The notes: generated from the sequence alone by a model not told the origin. 64,000 bases of DNA from Agapetus fuscipes (GCA_951799405.1 OX637356.1:9571229-9635228), one strand, 5' to 3'; shown: positions 1-10,801, counted from the stretch's first letter. Numbers and translations are program-made.

Positions 1-645
1 AATTATGGATGACAACGCTTTTACTAATCTGCATCTAGGAGTTGCCATATGAACAAAAAAAAAAGTGATTTTCTCAGACGCGGAAGTTTGAAGAATTATA
101 CAAAATATTAAGTTTTATGAAACTGAATTTTTTTTCTTGAAAAAATTAATATAAAGTACCGTTAAAATCATATAAAAATTTGAAATTAAAAGATTACAAA
201 AACAAATGCAAATGCAAACTAATTCATTTTTATTTTGATTCAATAGAAACTTCTACTTAATTGCTCTTACTTGTAGGTTGACATTTTTGAAAATTCAAGA
301 TGGTTTCCAAAGAGCTGAAAATTTTAAATGCGATTTTCTCAAAAACGGCTTCAACGATTTTTTGTAAATTTTCTGTAAATTCGTTTATAAAATAGTGCTA
401 TACAAAAAATATAATCATTGCTTCAGCATAATTTCGGCTTAGAGAGCTGCCGTACAAAAGAAAAAAAATCATTGAAAAATTCTCGGCAGTTAAAGGGTAA
501 TAAAAAAATCTTTGACAAATGTAAAACACTAATAGAAAACTATATTAAGTCATCATTATTTTTTCCAAAAAGTGAATCAGAAATATAGCCACGATACAAA
601 TGAAGATTTTCCATACAAAATGTATTTGTAATTTTCTCACTTGGC
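1..645 (+). repeat. Rep-D repeat, partial at left edge
   Basis: Bases 1-645 match 44300-44972 in the same order, with scattered substitutions. Shared landmarks are TTACTAATCTG near the start, the stretch TTCTCAAAAACGGCT, and TTCTCGGCAGTTA. No coding frame survives. The element is cut by the window edge and its class is unknown. Confidence 0.6.
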
Positions 646-856
646 TCACCAAATAAATCATCCAAATATTTATATTAATTTTAGTATTCACCTGTTTTGA
701 AACGTGTGTTTGTATTGAAACTGCACATTGCACAAGCTGGTAGATAAGAAAGTCGAGTGCCCTGTGCAATTTATTTTAAACTTTGTCTGACATATGGATT
801 TTTTCCTCCCAAATTCACTCTATACACCTTACTTTTATAAATCCGAAGGATCTGCT

Positions 857-1182
857 TGTGCCGCTACTCCTCCTGTGATCTAGACTGTCAACTATCACAC
901 AATTTCTTCGGAGGTCTTCCTGGGGTTTTTTCCATTGGAGATCCCTTGAAGAACGATACGTGGGATCCTATCGTTTCCCATTCTATTGACGTGCTGGTAC
1001 CAGTATCGCCTTCGCTGTCTTTCCCATCTTACGATGTCTTCCTTACTGCACTTATTTCTTATTTTGGTGTTCTGAATTCTGTCTAGTAGTGTGTTTCTGG
1101 TACTGCATCTCAGGCCCAATGTTTTCAACGTTAGCATAGCGACTTTATATCGGGTAGTTTTTTTTTTTAAGTTTAAAATCAC
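857..1182 (-). pseudogene. LINE C-terminal remnant
   Basis: The - strand frame reads a basic stretch with HVNRMGNDRIPRIVLQG followed by a GKNPRKT-like segment. This resembles the end of non-LTR retrotransposon ORF2 proteins (R-I-P-K-x-V-L ... G-R-P-R). It lacks RT motifs and loses frame past position 890, so it is a decayed 3' fragment. The clade is not determined. Confidence 0.45.
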
Positions 1183-1476
1183 AAATGGTTACGTTGAAAA
1201 TACCGGACCTTAGTTTTATTTAAAAGTGTTATTAGGCTTTCACGGCCGGATGTTAGATATTGTCCACCATTTTCCTTCTCACAATATGCATCATGTCTTT
1301 TTGATACATTCTGAACGCAATGATTTCAGATCATATTAAGCACCACGGGAAATTTCATATCAGCCTTGACATCTTCCAACGCTTTCATACAAATGGGAGG
1401 ACTAAGCCTTGAAATAGTAAGTTTGTGAACGTAAAAAAAATATTACAGGCTGTCACAAGATCATGGAGGTTGTAGT

Positions 1477-2288
1477 CAGGCCCGGATCAAGGGCGGTTCG
1501 AGCGGTACGACCGAACCAGGGCCCCCGCGTCTTAGGGGCTCCCAAAGACTGAAAAAATGCTAAAAATGTATGTATTTATTTGGCTTCTTTCCATTTTTGA
1601 CTCAAAAAGCCACGTTTCGTACAGACAAAGACATCGATAGTTGAGAAATAAAAAAGTTTCTCACAGGAAACCTTCAGAGGCCTCCAACGCCCTGAATGGG
1701 TCCCAAAAATTCCAAACAAAGCCTTTATTAATAGAAAAAACAAAATTTCTTAGTAAGAATTAAGAAAAAAGCATAGGTTTTGAAAGGCACCGAAGTGAGC
1801 TATTTTACAACTCGTACGAGTCTCATAATACCCCTTTCAGCTTTATACCAATAAACTTTGCTATTGTTACATCCTGGCGGCGAGACAAGAGGTTCCGACG
1901 GTTGTAAAACGATCCTTTGTCATGGTCGCCAAGTGAGTAAAAACAATACAAATTCTGATGATAAATATTTTGTAGAAAAAATAGATTAACAGTTTAACAA
2001 ATTAATTATAATTTTCATTGTGTTTAACATGCGTTAGTTTATTTTTTTAGCTTTGATAATCAAATAAATTTCTAATGAAAAAATAAATAATGTATTTTTG
2101 AATAAAAACAAAAATACTTTTAGGTCCTTTGCTATTTTGAGGCTGACGTGCTTAATCAATTATATTTCTTTAAACATTTTTTGAGGCGTGGGAGGGGGGG
2201 GTGGAATTTTTTTGGGAGGGTTGGGGGGTATGTGAGGCCCCGAGATTTTTCCCGCACCAGGGGCCCCAGGGGAGTTGATCCGGGCCTG
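1477..2288. mobile_element. hAT-like non-autonomous element (812 bp)
   Basis: The ends are a perfect 14-bp terminal inverted repeat, CAGGCCCGGATCAA and TTGATCCGGGCCTG. Flanking 8-mers GTTGTAGT and GTAGTAGT differ at one base and fit an 8-bp target duplication, as in hAT transposons. No transposase frame is present. The ends are GC-rich and the interior AT-rich. It probably lies in an intron of the left-hand gustatory receptor gene. Confidence 0.75.
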
Positions 2289-2339
2289 GTAGTAGTTCAA
2301 TATATCTTATGCTCTTATATATAGATGTACAAGATGTAT

Positions 2340-2653
2340 AATCTTAAACTATGCTGAAAAGATGCATTACCATTAACGATTCATATTTAATGCATGCCCA
2401 GAAGAATGTGACTTCTTTAAATGATCTGCACCCTGAGAATAAAATCTATAATACGAGTATAATAATCTAAGATGCAAAGATGTGTTAACATTTAAGATTT
2501 ACATTGCATGCATTCTCACAAGCAGACACTTATAAGTTTGCGCTTACACATGCCGCATGTGGACTTACGAAATAAAAGCCCAATCTCAAATAAACATAAT
2601 CCCTGGAACTCTTGCCGATATTCCCTGAAACAGGGGTGACATCGGCAAAGTGA
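2340..2653 (-). repeat. Rep-C fragments (two)
   Basis: Positions 2464-2653 hold most of an inverted Rep-C copy: tail TAATCTAAG at left, and the CCCTGAAACAGGGG palindrome at right. It breaks off before the head, where a Rep-B SINE begins. A second, shorter tail-end fragment lies at about 2340-2412. Confidence 0.6.
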
Positions 2654-2840
2654 ATATCTACCTTTACCAAAGTCCGATCCCTATACGAGTACGTCCGTCC
2701 AGCCTTACACCAACTGGGTCTTGCTTGAGAATTGGCGCTTTCTACAGCGATGCCCAAAATCGCAGAGGGCTCTTGAGGTGTGAGTCACACAAAAACAGCG
2801 CTCACCAAACAAATCATCCTAATATTATTATTAACAACAG
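2654..2840 (+). repeat. Rep-B SINE, 3' part
   Basis: It has the Rep-B body (CTTTACCAAAG, GCCTTACACCAACTGGGTC, GGGCTCTTGAGGTGTGA) and the typical tail AAATCATCCTAATATTATT. The tRNA-like head is missing. It ends about 40 bp before a gustatory receptor exon. Confidence 0.75.
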
Positions 2841-2881
2841 TATTTACCTAAGCTTTATTTATTGCTTTTTCTCTATTTCAG

Positions 2882-4101
2882 GACTATGCAACATTATTTA
2901 CTCAAATAAATTGGAGTGCTCACATCGTTATACTTATAATGACAATGGCCACGATGGCCCAACTGCTGGTCTGTGAAGCAAAACAAACGTCCGTCATCAT
3001 CAACAAACTACTGATACATGAAAACCTGAGTGAGCTTTTCACTTTCATCTTTTCTTTGTTGCAAATGTGTAATTGTGTGTCTGTGTGAGTTGGTGCGCGT
3101 TGTAACCGTGTGAGTCTGTTAATTCTTTACATGTAAGCACTCAAATAATTGTATTTGTATTTGTTCGAGATTGTGTGAGTGCTTACTCGAATATTCTAAC
3201 TAGAATGTTCTCGCGAGGTCTTGCATGTATCAGTCCCCATTTTTTCGAGAATAACTCTTATTTTCACATATAAATAGAGACCGAAATGCTCTGTAGCAGA
3301 CGCTTTTTATTTACACGCATCATAATTTTTTTGTGTTCCTACCATCGATATAAATAATATACATATATTTTATTTAGATCAATGGTTCCTACTGTCGATT
3401 TTTTAAATTATTTTATAAATTATTATTTTAATTTTTTATTTTAATTAAATTCATGGTACATTTTTACCCTTAAATCGGTTTCATTGTTGAAGAAATTGTT
3501 ATTACGCTATACCTCACCAAATAGAGACTAAGCTCTTGTGCGTGGTGAGGAAATATCTTGAATTGATATCCCGAATAAAAAAAAATAATAATGAAAACAT
3601 GTTAACGAAGAAAGTCAGTCTGTTACAGACATGACCTTCCTTAGTGACTTCATTAAAAGAAGAAATATGAAGAGACCAAGTAGAAGCTCTCTAAAAACTC
3701 CAACTTCCAAGGTTTGAAGTGGCTCATGAATGCCTTCTTAATTCACAACTTAAGAACATGCCAAACATCTGGGACGCATGGCTACAATTAAGGATTTCAC
3801 TTAAGATGAAGATTATGATCCTTAGCTTATTATTAATTTACCCTTCAGTACCTACCTACTTTATTAAATTTAGTATTTTTGAAAAATTGTTGTAGGTGCC
3901 TCCCAGCGCCACCAGCTGTCCACACTGACCCAGCAAATCAGCTGCAGACCTTTGGTTCTCGTCTGCTGCAACTGCTTCACTGTGGATTTGAGTTTGGTTT
4001 ACAATTTGGCAGCCAGTTTCGCAACCTATAATGTTATTCTTGCCCAACTTCAGACTGATAATAGTGCTTCTGCTCGCGTGTGCCAATGTATGCCGTGCTG
4101 A
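2882..4101 (+). CDS. Gustatory receptor, last two exons (5' end off window)
   Basis: The exons are 2882-3029 (after TTTCAG, donor GTGAGC) and 3896-4101 (after TTGTAG, stop TGA at 4099-4101). They join in phase 1 and encode the last ~117 residues of an insect gustatory receptor, a ligand-gated cation channel of taste neurons. Exon 1 of the pair carries a hydrophobic helix followed by VCEA...TSVIINKL. The last exon holds ATYNVILAQLQ, the degenerate family signature T-Y-h-h-h-h-h-Q at the start of the final helix. Exon size (148 nt) and phase are identical to the third exon of the next gene, so the two are probably tandem paralogues. Upstream exons were not found in 1-2881, an interval full of repeats; they may lie beyond the edge, or the gene may be broken. 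Ligand class is not assignable. Confidence 0.82.
3150..3420 (+). promoter_or_regulatory. Possible LTR/Pol II promoter remnant
   Basis: A TATA-like ATATAAATAGAGACC near 3270 is followed about 30 bp later by an AGCAGACG start-like segment. The spacing fits a retroelement LTR promoter stranded in the receptor intron. Convincing TG...CA ends were not found, so this is weak. Confidence 0.25.
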
Positions 4102-4578
4102 ACTCTCGACTTCTCATTTGAAATGTCAAAGAAAATTAAAAAGCTTCAATGCATTTAATGAGTTTAAAGCTAAAAATATATTATGGAACCTAGCCTTTTG
4201 ACTTTCAGTGAAATAAAAAATTGCTTTTGGTTATCTTATTTTCCTAGTAATTTGACATTTTTACTGTTCATCGTTACTTGGTGACGAAGTTTGTGTATTT
4301 AGTTGTGGTTGTACTATTATCTGACAATGTAAAACAATCAATAAAACGTAATTACTTACCAGTAAAGCATTTTAATTTTGTGAGAATTTATTAGTGCCAG
4401 CACTTGGCATAATAAACAAGCCAGCTGTCAAGTCAGATAACATCAATATTGATCTAGATGGTTCCATTATATTAAAAATACTATTTGCTTTCAAATTCTA
4501 ACGGCATTGTGTTCATTTATCAAAAAATATTGACGGTTTCCTGTCTTTTTCGAGAAGAACAAAAAGGAGTTTCAGTGC

Positions 4579-7500
4579 ATGATGCAAGAAAAAGAGATCA
4601 ATGTTATTTTGCAAAAGCAATTAGCAAATATAACAGAAGTTTTGCCTCACAGCGCAGAGAAAAAAGAACCAAAAGAAATTGAAAACAAGAACGAAGATAT
4701 CGTTCATTGCGTAAAACCTCTTTATTTCATTTTGCATATTTTTGGATTACAAAAGTTTTCATTTGGTGAGAAAGGAGTAACTGTGACATCTGCCCTACCT
4801 AAACTGTATTCCTTCTTGGTTATTTTGACCATCTTGGGATTGCAAGGGTACGTTATAAGTATGAATTTCATCAATGTATACGCGGCAACTAATCCCGCTG
4901 AAACTGTGATGAGCCTTTTGACTTTGATTCCAACGACATTGGCTTCAATCATTTCGCTGATAATGTCAGCAACTTGCAACCAGAAAATGATGCTGAGGAC
5001 GCTGAACAACTTCCAAATTGTTGATAAACAGCTGAGCATTGAGACTAGTAACATCTACACCCCGTTGAGGACAAAAATAATGATGGTGATGAGCTTTATC
5101 ATATTGGTAACTTTTGCTGAATACGCTTATGACCAGTATACCTGGAAGGGACCTCAGAGGATCTCAGCGATGCCAATCGTCTCCACAATCAAAGAACTGA
5201 ACCTATTAGAATTATCGTTGATGATTCACATAGTTTCCATGCGACTCGACGTGCTGAACATACAATTGGAGAGCACGAAATATGATGTCACCAAGTTGTT
5301 TCGATCTGAATTATTTGTGGACAGCAAGAGGAGTGATACTATCCTCATGAAAGTGTCTGACAAACTTGGTTTCACAGAGAAACCTGAACGGAAGTACATT
5401 GATGACGAAGAGCATGTTGATGACTTGACGAGGTTGATGAGAATCTTTGACAGACTTGCTGACAATGCAAATATTGTAAACTCTTGTTTTGGAATATCGG
5501 TAAATATGTACATCTAACTTTCTTGATAACTTCACGTATTATAAAGTTATGATGATTTCAACTTGGTTGGTTTTTGTTTTAAGCTTTTATGCGCAGCCAT
5601 TGGAGTTTTTGTGAACATATTGTCAACTGTAAACACTTTGATTGTGAGATGGAGCAAGGAAATATCTGAAGATGACGCCAGTGTAAGTAACTTAAATTCA
5701 ACCATGATCTGGAAGGATCAAATCTCTGAAATAGCGAATGAATGGGATATCCAGAGTCATAATAAAAGGAGGACTTGTATGAAAAAGGTTATGACTCTGG
5801 ATGAAATGAAAGAAGTATGCAAGGACAGGAAGAAGTGGCGGCTAATCTGCAATGTTGATTTCTAATGTTGGTGTATTCATTTGCTACATTTTTTGCATAG
5901 GAAATTTTTGACTTTTTTTGTATAGATTTCGTTGTAAGGTTTTGTTCTTTTTTATATTTAAATGTAATTTATTATTCATATTCCTTGACTTATAGGTTGG
6001 TATGAGGCTGACCACCCATACTGTAAAAAATGGTTCACTTTGCCAATGTCACCCCTGTTTCAGGGAAGGTCGGCAAAAGTTGTGGGGCTTATGTTCATTT
6101 GAGGTTTGGATTTTATTTGTAAGTACACATTCAGCATTTGTAAGCGCGAACTACACTTGTTGGTTCGTGGGCAAACATCTGAGAGCTTTAAATGAATATA
6201 TCCTTGCAACTTAGATTATAGATTATTATAGATCTACTCTTCTACGTCGTACATATACGAGTAACATAGACCACTGAGATATTCAGGATGAAGTGGTTAC
6301 ATTAACAAAAGCGTCGTACATATATTCTTGGTTGGTGGCCAGGTCTACTGTAATAAGTCTATGTTGCTTGTTAGTTGTTTAGGGACTGAGCTGCATGGAC
6401 TGGATATAAATCGTCTGTACTTGTATATGTTTTTTCACCCCACCTACCATTTGCCATATGTGTTTTACCCATCCATATTCGATCAGAGGGAACAGGCTGA
6501 ACCTTCATGTCGTCCCTCTTCTGTACCATAGAAAGAACAAATAAGTTACCAAAAACACTAAGCACTCCGAAAAACATGACAAAACTACAAAGCTTTCCAA
6601 CAACAATGCACCAAATCAATCGGCACAAAACTTGGGGACCTATTAGCCTCGGCAAAGAAGGTCCTTTTCAGAACCTGAACGATGGCATACAGCGCCGAAA
6701 AAATCCAAAATGCGCTTGCCAGCCATACGAAAAGTAAAGCAAGTACATATAGAGCCCGTTGCACCAACCTCCAATCAATATTTGATTATATAATCTAATC
6801 TATAATCTAAGTTGCAAGGATATATTCATTCAAAGCTCTCAGATGTATGCCCACAAACAAACACGTGTAGTTCGCGCTTACAAATTCTGATTGAGTACTT
6901 ACAAATAAAATCAAACCTCAAATGAACATAAGCCCTGCAACTCTTGCCGACATTCCCTGAAACAGGGGTGACATTGGCAAAGTGAACCATTTTTTACAGT
7001 ATGGGTGGTCAGCCTCATACCAACCTATAAGTCAAGGAATTGATTGATACATCAAATTTGATTGCTTAATTCTTGTAAGGACCTCGGTTAAATATTTCTC
7101 GGAAGGAAGTGGGTAATAACATGATGGAATTCGAACAAAAAAGATGATGTACATCAGCTGATTTACGTAGATGCAACCAAATTTTTGATTTCATAGGAGT
7201 AATCACACTTAATTTTGATTTTTGTCTGATTGGAGTTTTACAACTCATACAATTCAATTCATTTTTATTGCCTTGAATAAGACATGAGACGTGTTGATTC
7301 CAGAACGAGATGGTCGCTGGTAACATCGTGGGTTGGTGCTTGAGGGATTTGGTTTTCGCTGCCATGGTGACCATTTGCTGCGAGGCCTTGCAGAGCCGGG
7401 TGAAGAAGACATCCAACATCGTCAATAAGCTCTCCATCAGTTCCAAAATGGGTGAGAGTGGTCTTTGCTTTCTTAGGTATTTTCAAGCATAGTAAAGTTA

Positions 7501-9461
7501 ACTGAAATGCAATTTTAGTTAGATTTTCATAATATTTCACCGAATTTCGCCAGTAATTATTAAGGCCCGGTATTTTGAAGTATCGTAAAGTTAACTGAAA
7601 TGCAATTTTAGTTAAATGATCATAATATTTCACTCACCGAATTTCGGCAGTAAATATTTAGTAATTTTAACTTACGATTTTCAAGATGGCGTCGCTTCAC
7701 TGACAGCAGCTGTTCTTTTTTAATGTAAGGATACATCAAAATTGTTGCAAACTAACATTTTTTGCGTCGTTTTCCAGCTTAATGAAGGTTAGGCATTTGA
7801 TTTTTATAACCAGTTGTTTGTTTTTAAGCTTTTGAATGGCATTGTAATTATCTCTAAGATTATGAGGCGGGGCTTGTCACTTAATTGTCACGTAATTGCC
7901 GGTTTTATTTAATCCGAACTGGAGTAATTTGAATAATAGTTAAAGTTATAGTTAATCAAAATATAGCTTAACTTGAAAATATCGGGCCTTATCGTGGCAT
8001 GCTTTAAAAAGACTTGGGAAGAATTGCGCAAACACCACCTGAAGCGCTATTCTAAATTTAGCCACTCGTGTCCAAAAATAAGGGGTACTTACTGTGATTT
8101 CTTTTTATCTATGGAGTTCTTTTCCAAGCGCTAGCAAGCCCCGACTTGGATTGATATCCAAAGTGTAAGGAATGTATCAGAATAGCGCTCCTGGCGTAAC
8201 GAAAGTAAGATCTAATTTAAATTTGATAAAAAAGGATGATATAATATTTTAGTTGATAGATTTAAAAATGTTTAACCTGTTAAATACTAAAATGAGGTCG
8301 GAACCTTTTTGGATTTAGAAGATGTTTCTTAGCGAGCAAACGTCAGTCTTGTTTGGGACTGCCATCCTTAGCAACCAGTATCAAAATATTTGTTTGCCTT
8401 TACCCTAGCAACCCGGTCGGGTGACGACAAAATATTGTCTATGTTAATTCACGTGCCGTTTCCGACATGATTGGTCTTTTTGTGCAGCGATCAAGGATAA
8501 ATTAAATATAGATAAATTGACCGGTCCGTAGCTCAGTCGTAACACTGCGGACTCTGAATGGGAAGGTTGTGGGTTCGAATCCCGGCGGAGCACAAAAAAT
8601 ATACCATTTATATTTTCAAATTTGCTCTTCGCTGGGTTGAAAAAATCATTAACCTTTACCAATGACCGGTCACCAAAGGTCCATCCAGCCTTACAGCAAC
8701 TGGGTCTTGATTGAGTATTGGCGCTTTGTAGCGACGACCGAGCTCGTACAAGTGGCATAGACCCCTAGAGTCTCTAGAATCAAGGGAGTCTCCCGCACAG
8801 GATTTCTTAAAAAAAAATACAATGACGTCTGTACTTGAATCGGAATCGACAATATTGTGTCGTCACCCGGCCGAGTTGCGAAACGCATACAAATATTTTC
8901 TTGTTGGTCGCCAAGGACGGCAGTACCATACAAGACTGACGAATCGATTGATCACCGAGAAAAATGTTCCGACCTCATTGTCGTATTTCATTAGTTAAAC
9001 ATTTTTACATATATTCGACTTCATCCTTACTTCAAAGTGACCGATCTAACAGCATGGAATGTAGTTCCTATTTCTCCGAGGGAGCTAGAATCCCATAAAA
9101 TCCGTTCTCATCCGTTTTCATACGTTTGTTCAAGTGTCTCTGCAAGTTACACAAATCTTCCATGTACACCATCAAATTGGATAAGTCTTCTGAATAAACG
9201 TTTTTTTTTTAGTATTTGTTGACGTTTTCAGAGCCACGTCGTCAAGAGTTACTGGAGCGCTTCTCCCAGCTCATTTCATGTCGCAAGTTCACCATCACCG
9301 CCTGCAACTTCTTCCCCTTTGACTTCACCTTCGTGTACTCTTTGGTCGGGGCAGTTGCCACCTATACTGTCATCATCCTGCAGGTCAATCAAACAGCTGC
9401 CAAGCCTCCTACTCCCAAGGTCTTGGATGTCACTCTTGCACCAACTACTTCCAAATCCTAG
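4579..9461 (+). CDS. Gustatory receptor, complete (465 aa, 4 exons)
   Basis: The exons are 4579-5499, 5584-5682, 7304-7451 and 9232-9461. All junctions are GT-AG (phases 0, 0, 1) and together give a 465-residue frame, normal for an insect gustatory receptor. These are seven-helix taste channels with a cytoplasmic N-terminus. Exon 1 (residues 1-307) holds the polar N-terminus and about five hydrophobic helices. Exon 2 adds a helix reading LLCAAIGVFVNILST. Exon 3 has a helix ending ICCEA and the TS..VNKL segment. Exon 4 carries ATYTVIILQVNQ, a form of the T-Y-h-h-h-h-h-Q-F signature with F replaced by V-N. The start is the first of two adjacent ATGs (GTGCATGATG). Intron 2 (1.6 kb) and intron 3 (1.8 kb) are filled with MITEs and SINEs. 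A candidate AATAAA lies at 9836. It follows a tandem paralogue on the same strand. Ligand (sugar, bitter, other) cannot be read from sequence. Confidence 0.9.
5715..5865 (+). pseudogene. LINE-like C-terminal remnant
   Basis: The frame ends EVCKDRKKWRLIC...stop, resembling the D-R-x-x-W-R close of many non-LTR ORF2 proteins. A diverged copy lies at 32478-32540. In both places, and at 56815-56930 for the downstream spacer, a Rep-C copy follows. It lies within intron 2 of the gustatory receptor and is not part of that protein. Confidence 0.4.
5988..6225 (+). repeat. Rep-C copy
   Basis: Nearly full length: head TTGACTTATAGGTTGGTATG, palindrome CCCTGTTTCAGGG, tail TTGCAACTTAGATTATAGATTA. Candidate degenerate Pol III boxes are TTGGTATGAGG and, about 34 bp later, GGTTCACTTTG. 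Confidence 0.85.
6371..6767 (-). pseudogene. Unassigned membrane-protein-like frames
   Basis: Two overlapping - strand frames (6767-6585 and 6655-6371) read like one broken polytopic protein. The first has a long hydrophobic run (YVLALLFVWLASAFWIF). The second continues with FVMFFGVLSVFGNLFVLSM and then a polar tail. A single frameshift near 6590-6600 would join them. No family was recognised. The segment lies in the gustatory receptor intron between inverted Rep-C copies, so it may be a captured or repeat-borne fragment. Chance is not excluded. Confidence 0.25.
6750..7245 (-). mobile_element. TIR element split by a Rep-C insertion
   Basis: The left end GTTGCACCAACCTCCAATCA matches the inverted right end of the element at 9556-9739. 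The interior (CGGTTAAATATTTCTCGGAA, TCAGCTGAT) matches it inverted. Rep-C sits at 6787-7040 inside it, so this TIR element is the older insertion. The right TIR (GATTGGAGTTTTACAAC) is decayed. Confidence 0.7.
6787..7040 (-). repeat. Rep-C copy nested in a TIR element
   Basis: Full-length inverted copy with tail ATAATCTAAGTTGCAAGG at left and head ACCTATAAGTCAAGGAATT at right. It faces the copy at 5988-6225, giving a long inverted pair about 560 bp apart. Confidence 0.85.
7562..7990. mobile_element. MITE with AAGGCCCG ends (429 bp)
   Basis: The left end AAGGCCCGGTATTTTGAAGT and the right end (inverted) AAGGCCCGATATTTTCAAGT form TIRs of about 20 bp, continuing imperfectly into a GTTAACT-like motif. 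A second copy of the adjoining sub-terminal sequence (GTAAAGTTAACTGAAATGCA) lies just outside at 7491-7561, suggesting insertion into or next to a relative. It lies in intron 3 of the gustatory receptor. Confidence 0.7.
8045..8200 (+). repeat. Rep-E repeat
   Basis: A stretch including CAAGCGCTAGCAAGC and GACTTGGATTGATATCCAAA recurs at 52770-52915 in the same orientation. The ATCCAAGT..../TTGGATATCAA self-complementarity suggests a hairpin. The element ends are not defined. Confidence 0.6.
8262..9012. mobile_element. Foldback element with long arms and nested SINE
   Basis: The arms of about 180-190 bp are inverted: AATGTTTAAC...AATGAGGTCGGAAC at left, GTTCCGACCTCATT...GTTAAACATT at right. Further in are paired GACAATATTG/CAATATTGTC-like segments next to a CACCCGGC motif. 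The loop holds a Rep-B SINE. Arm-only relatives occur at about 54250-54310 and 55376-55520. Confidence 0.7.
8517..8817 (+). repeat. Rep-B SINE, full length, alternative tail
   Basis: The head is tRNA-like: A box CGTAGCTCAGTCGTAAC, B box GGGTTCGAATCCC. The body is standard, but the 3' end is the variant CCCCTAGAGTCTCTAGAATC...CAGGATTTCTTAAAAAAA also seen near 52280-52355. It is nested in a foldback element. Confidence 0.85.
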
Positions 9462-9555
9462 AAGAAAGGCTTACAAAAAAAAGGATTCTGGCACAAATCT
9501 TGATTTAGCGTTTTAGATGCATCATAATTTGAATTTTGAAATTAAAATTATTAAG

Positions 9556-9739
9556 GAGCTGCTGCACCAAACTCCAATCAAACAAAAATCAAAATTAAGT
9601 GTGATTTAAGTCAGCTGATGTACTTCATATTTCCTGTTCAAATTCCATCATATTATTACTCACTTCCGAGAAATATTTAACCGTGGTCCTTACCAGAGTT
9701 AAGCAATCAAATATTGATTGGAGGTTGGTGCAACAGGCC
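9556..9739. mobile_element. MITE in the receptor 3' region (184 bp)
   Basis: The TIRs are GCACCAAACTCCAATCAA at left and, inverted, GCACCAACCTCCAATCAA at right. It starts 95 bp after the receptor stop codon and before the AATAAA at 9836, so it may be transcribed as part of the 3' UTR. It is the same family as the split element at 6750-7245. Confidence 0.75.
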
Positions 9740-9835
9740 CTAAGTTTACTTTAAGTGCCTTTGTTTTGATTTGATTATTTGGATTGTAGAAGTTTTTTAA
9801 TGTATAGAAATATAAATGTTTACAAACCGTAATGA

Positions 9836-9841
9836 AATAAA
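9836..9841 (+). terminator. Candidate polyadenylation signal of gustatory receptor
   Basis: AATAAA lies 375 bp past the stop codon. No transcript evidence is available; other AT-rich hexamers are nearby. Confidence 0.35.
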
Positions 9842-9894
9842 TATTGGATAAAAATATTCAGGGTGTTCAATGTGTTGAATGATGAGCTTATAAT

Positions 9895-10040
9895 ATACCC
9901 ACTTCAACTGAAGTGGTTGGTGTAAGGCCAGCCCCCTTGCCTGTAAAAATAAATAGGTCCAGATCGCCACATGCGACCCCTTCGGGGATAGCGCGGCAGG
10001 AAGTTACACTATATGTGTAGCTTAGTTGTGCTACGTCTTT
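9895..10040 (+). repeat. Rep-A SINE, 3' part
   Basis: It begins in the body at CCACTTCAACTGAAGTGG and runs to ATATGTGTAGCTTAGTTG. The head is missing, as expected of a 5'-truncated retroposed copy. Confidence 0.8.
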
Positions 10041-10324
10041 TAACTAAAAATATGACACCTTACAAGTATATTGAGCAGAAGTAGGTAATGGAGTTCGTAA
10101 TGGAGTCCGCACATTTGAATTGGGGGAAGTTAACGACACTTGGCCGGGTTTCTAAGGATTTGGAATTACTTGAATGATCACTAAAGATATTAGTTTCGAT
10201 TCTAACAACCGTCGTCCTGGTATTGTCATCCATAAAAAATATAAGATTACATTGTAGACAGGAAATAGTATTTTTCTGTACAATATTAATAATATACGTT
10301 GGTTATTGAACACACGCAAAAGCG

Positions 10325-10612
10325 CTTCGTATAATAATAATATTATAAGGATGATATTTTCTTTAGTGAGTGCTGTTTTTGTGTGAATCACACCTCAAGA
10401 GCCAATTCTTAAGCAAGAACCAATTGCTGTAAGGCTGGATGGACCTTTAGTGACCGGTCTTTGGTAAAGGTATATGAATTTTTCGCCCAGCGAAGAGCAT
10501 ATATGAAAATATAAATGGTACATTTTTTTGTTCTCCGACGGGATTCAAACCCACAAGCTTCCATTCCAAGCTTCCAGAGGTGTTAACCACTAGACTACGG
10601 ACCGGTCTAGTC
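10325..10612 (-). repeat. Rep-B SINE, full length
   Basis: Inverted copy with tail AATATTATAAGGATGAT at left and a tRNA-like head (inverted TAGTGGTTAACACC, GGGTTTGAATCCC) at right. It lies between the convergent receptor and lipocalin genes. Confidence 0.85.
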
Positions 10613-10801
10613 ACATATTTACATTCCAGTGTGTATTTAACATTGGATGTCATGGCGCATATTTCACAAAGCTGTAAAATAAATCCTTGAATTTGGAATA
10701 ATTTTTTCTTTACTTTTGTTAACAATCTGTGATACGTCATCCAGCCGTGACAAATGTGTGGACTCTATCATACATTTTACAACATCAAGAAATTTGCGAA
10801 A

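Noticed and set aside
2160..2290. G-rich tract as a regulatory G-quadruplex
   Set aside because: The G runs belong to the right end of the hAT-like element, where GC-rich sub-terminal repeats are expected.
5563..5865. Treating 5563-5865 as one coding exon of the gustatory receptor
   Set aside because: A strong donor (AGTGTAAGT at 5680-5688) ends the exon, and the next receptor exon at 7304 joins in phase; the rest resembles a LINE remnant.
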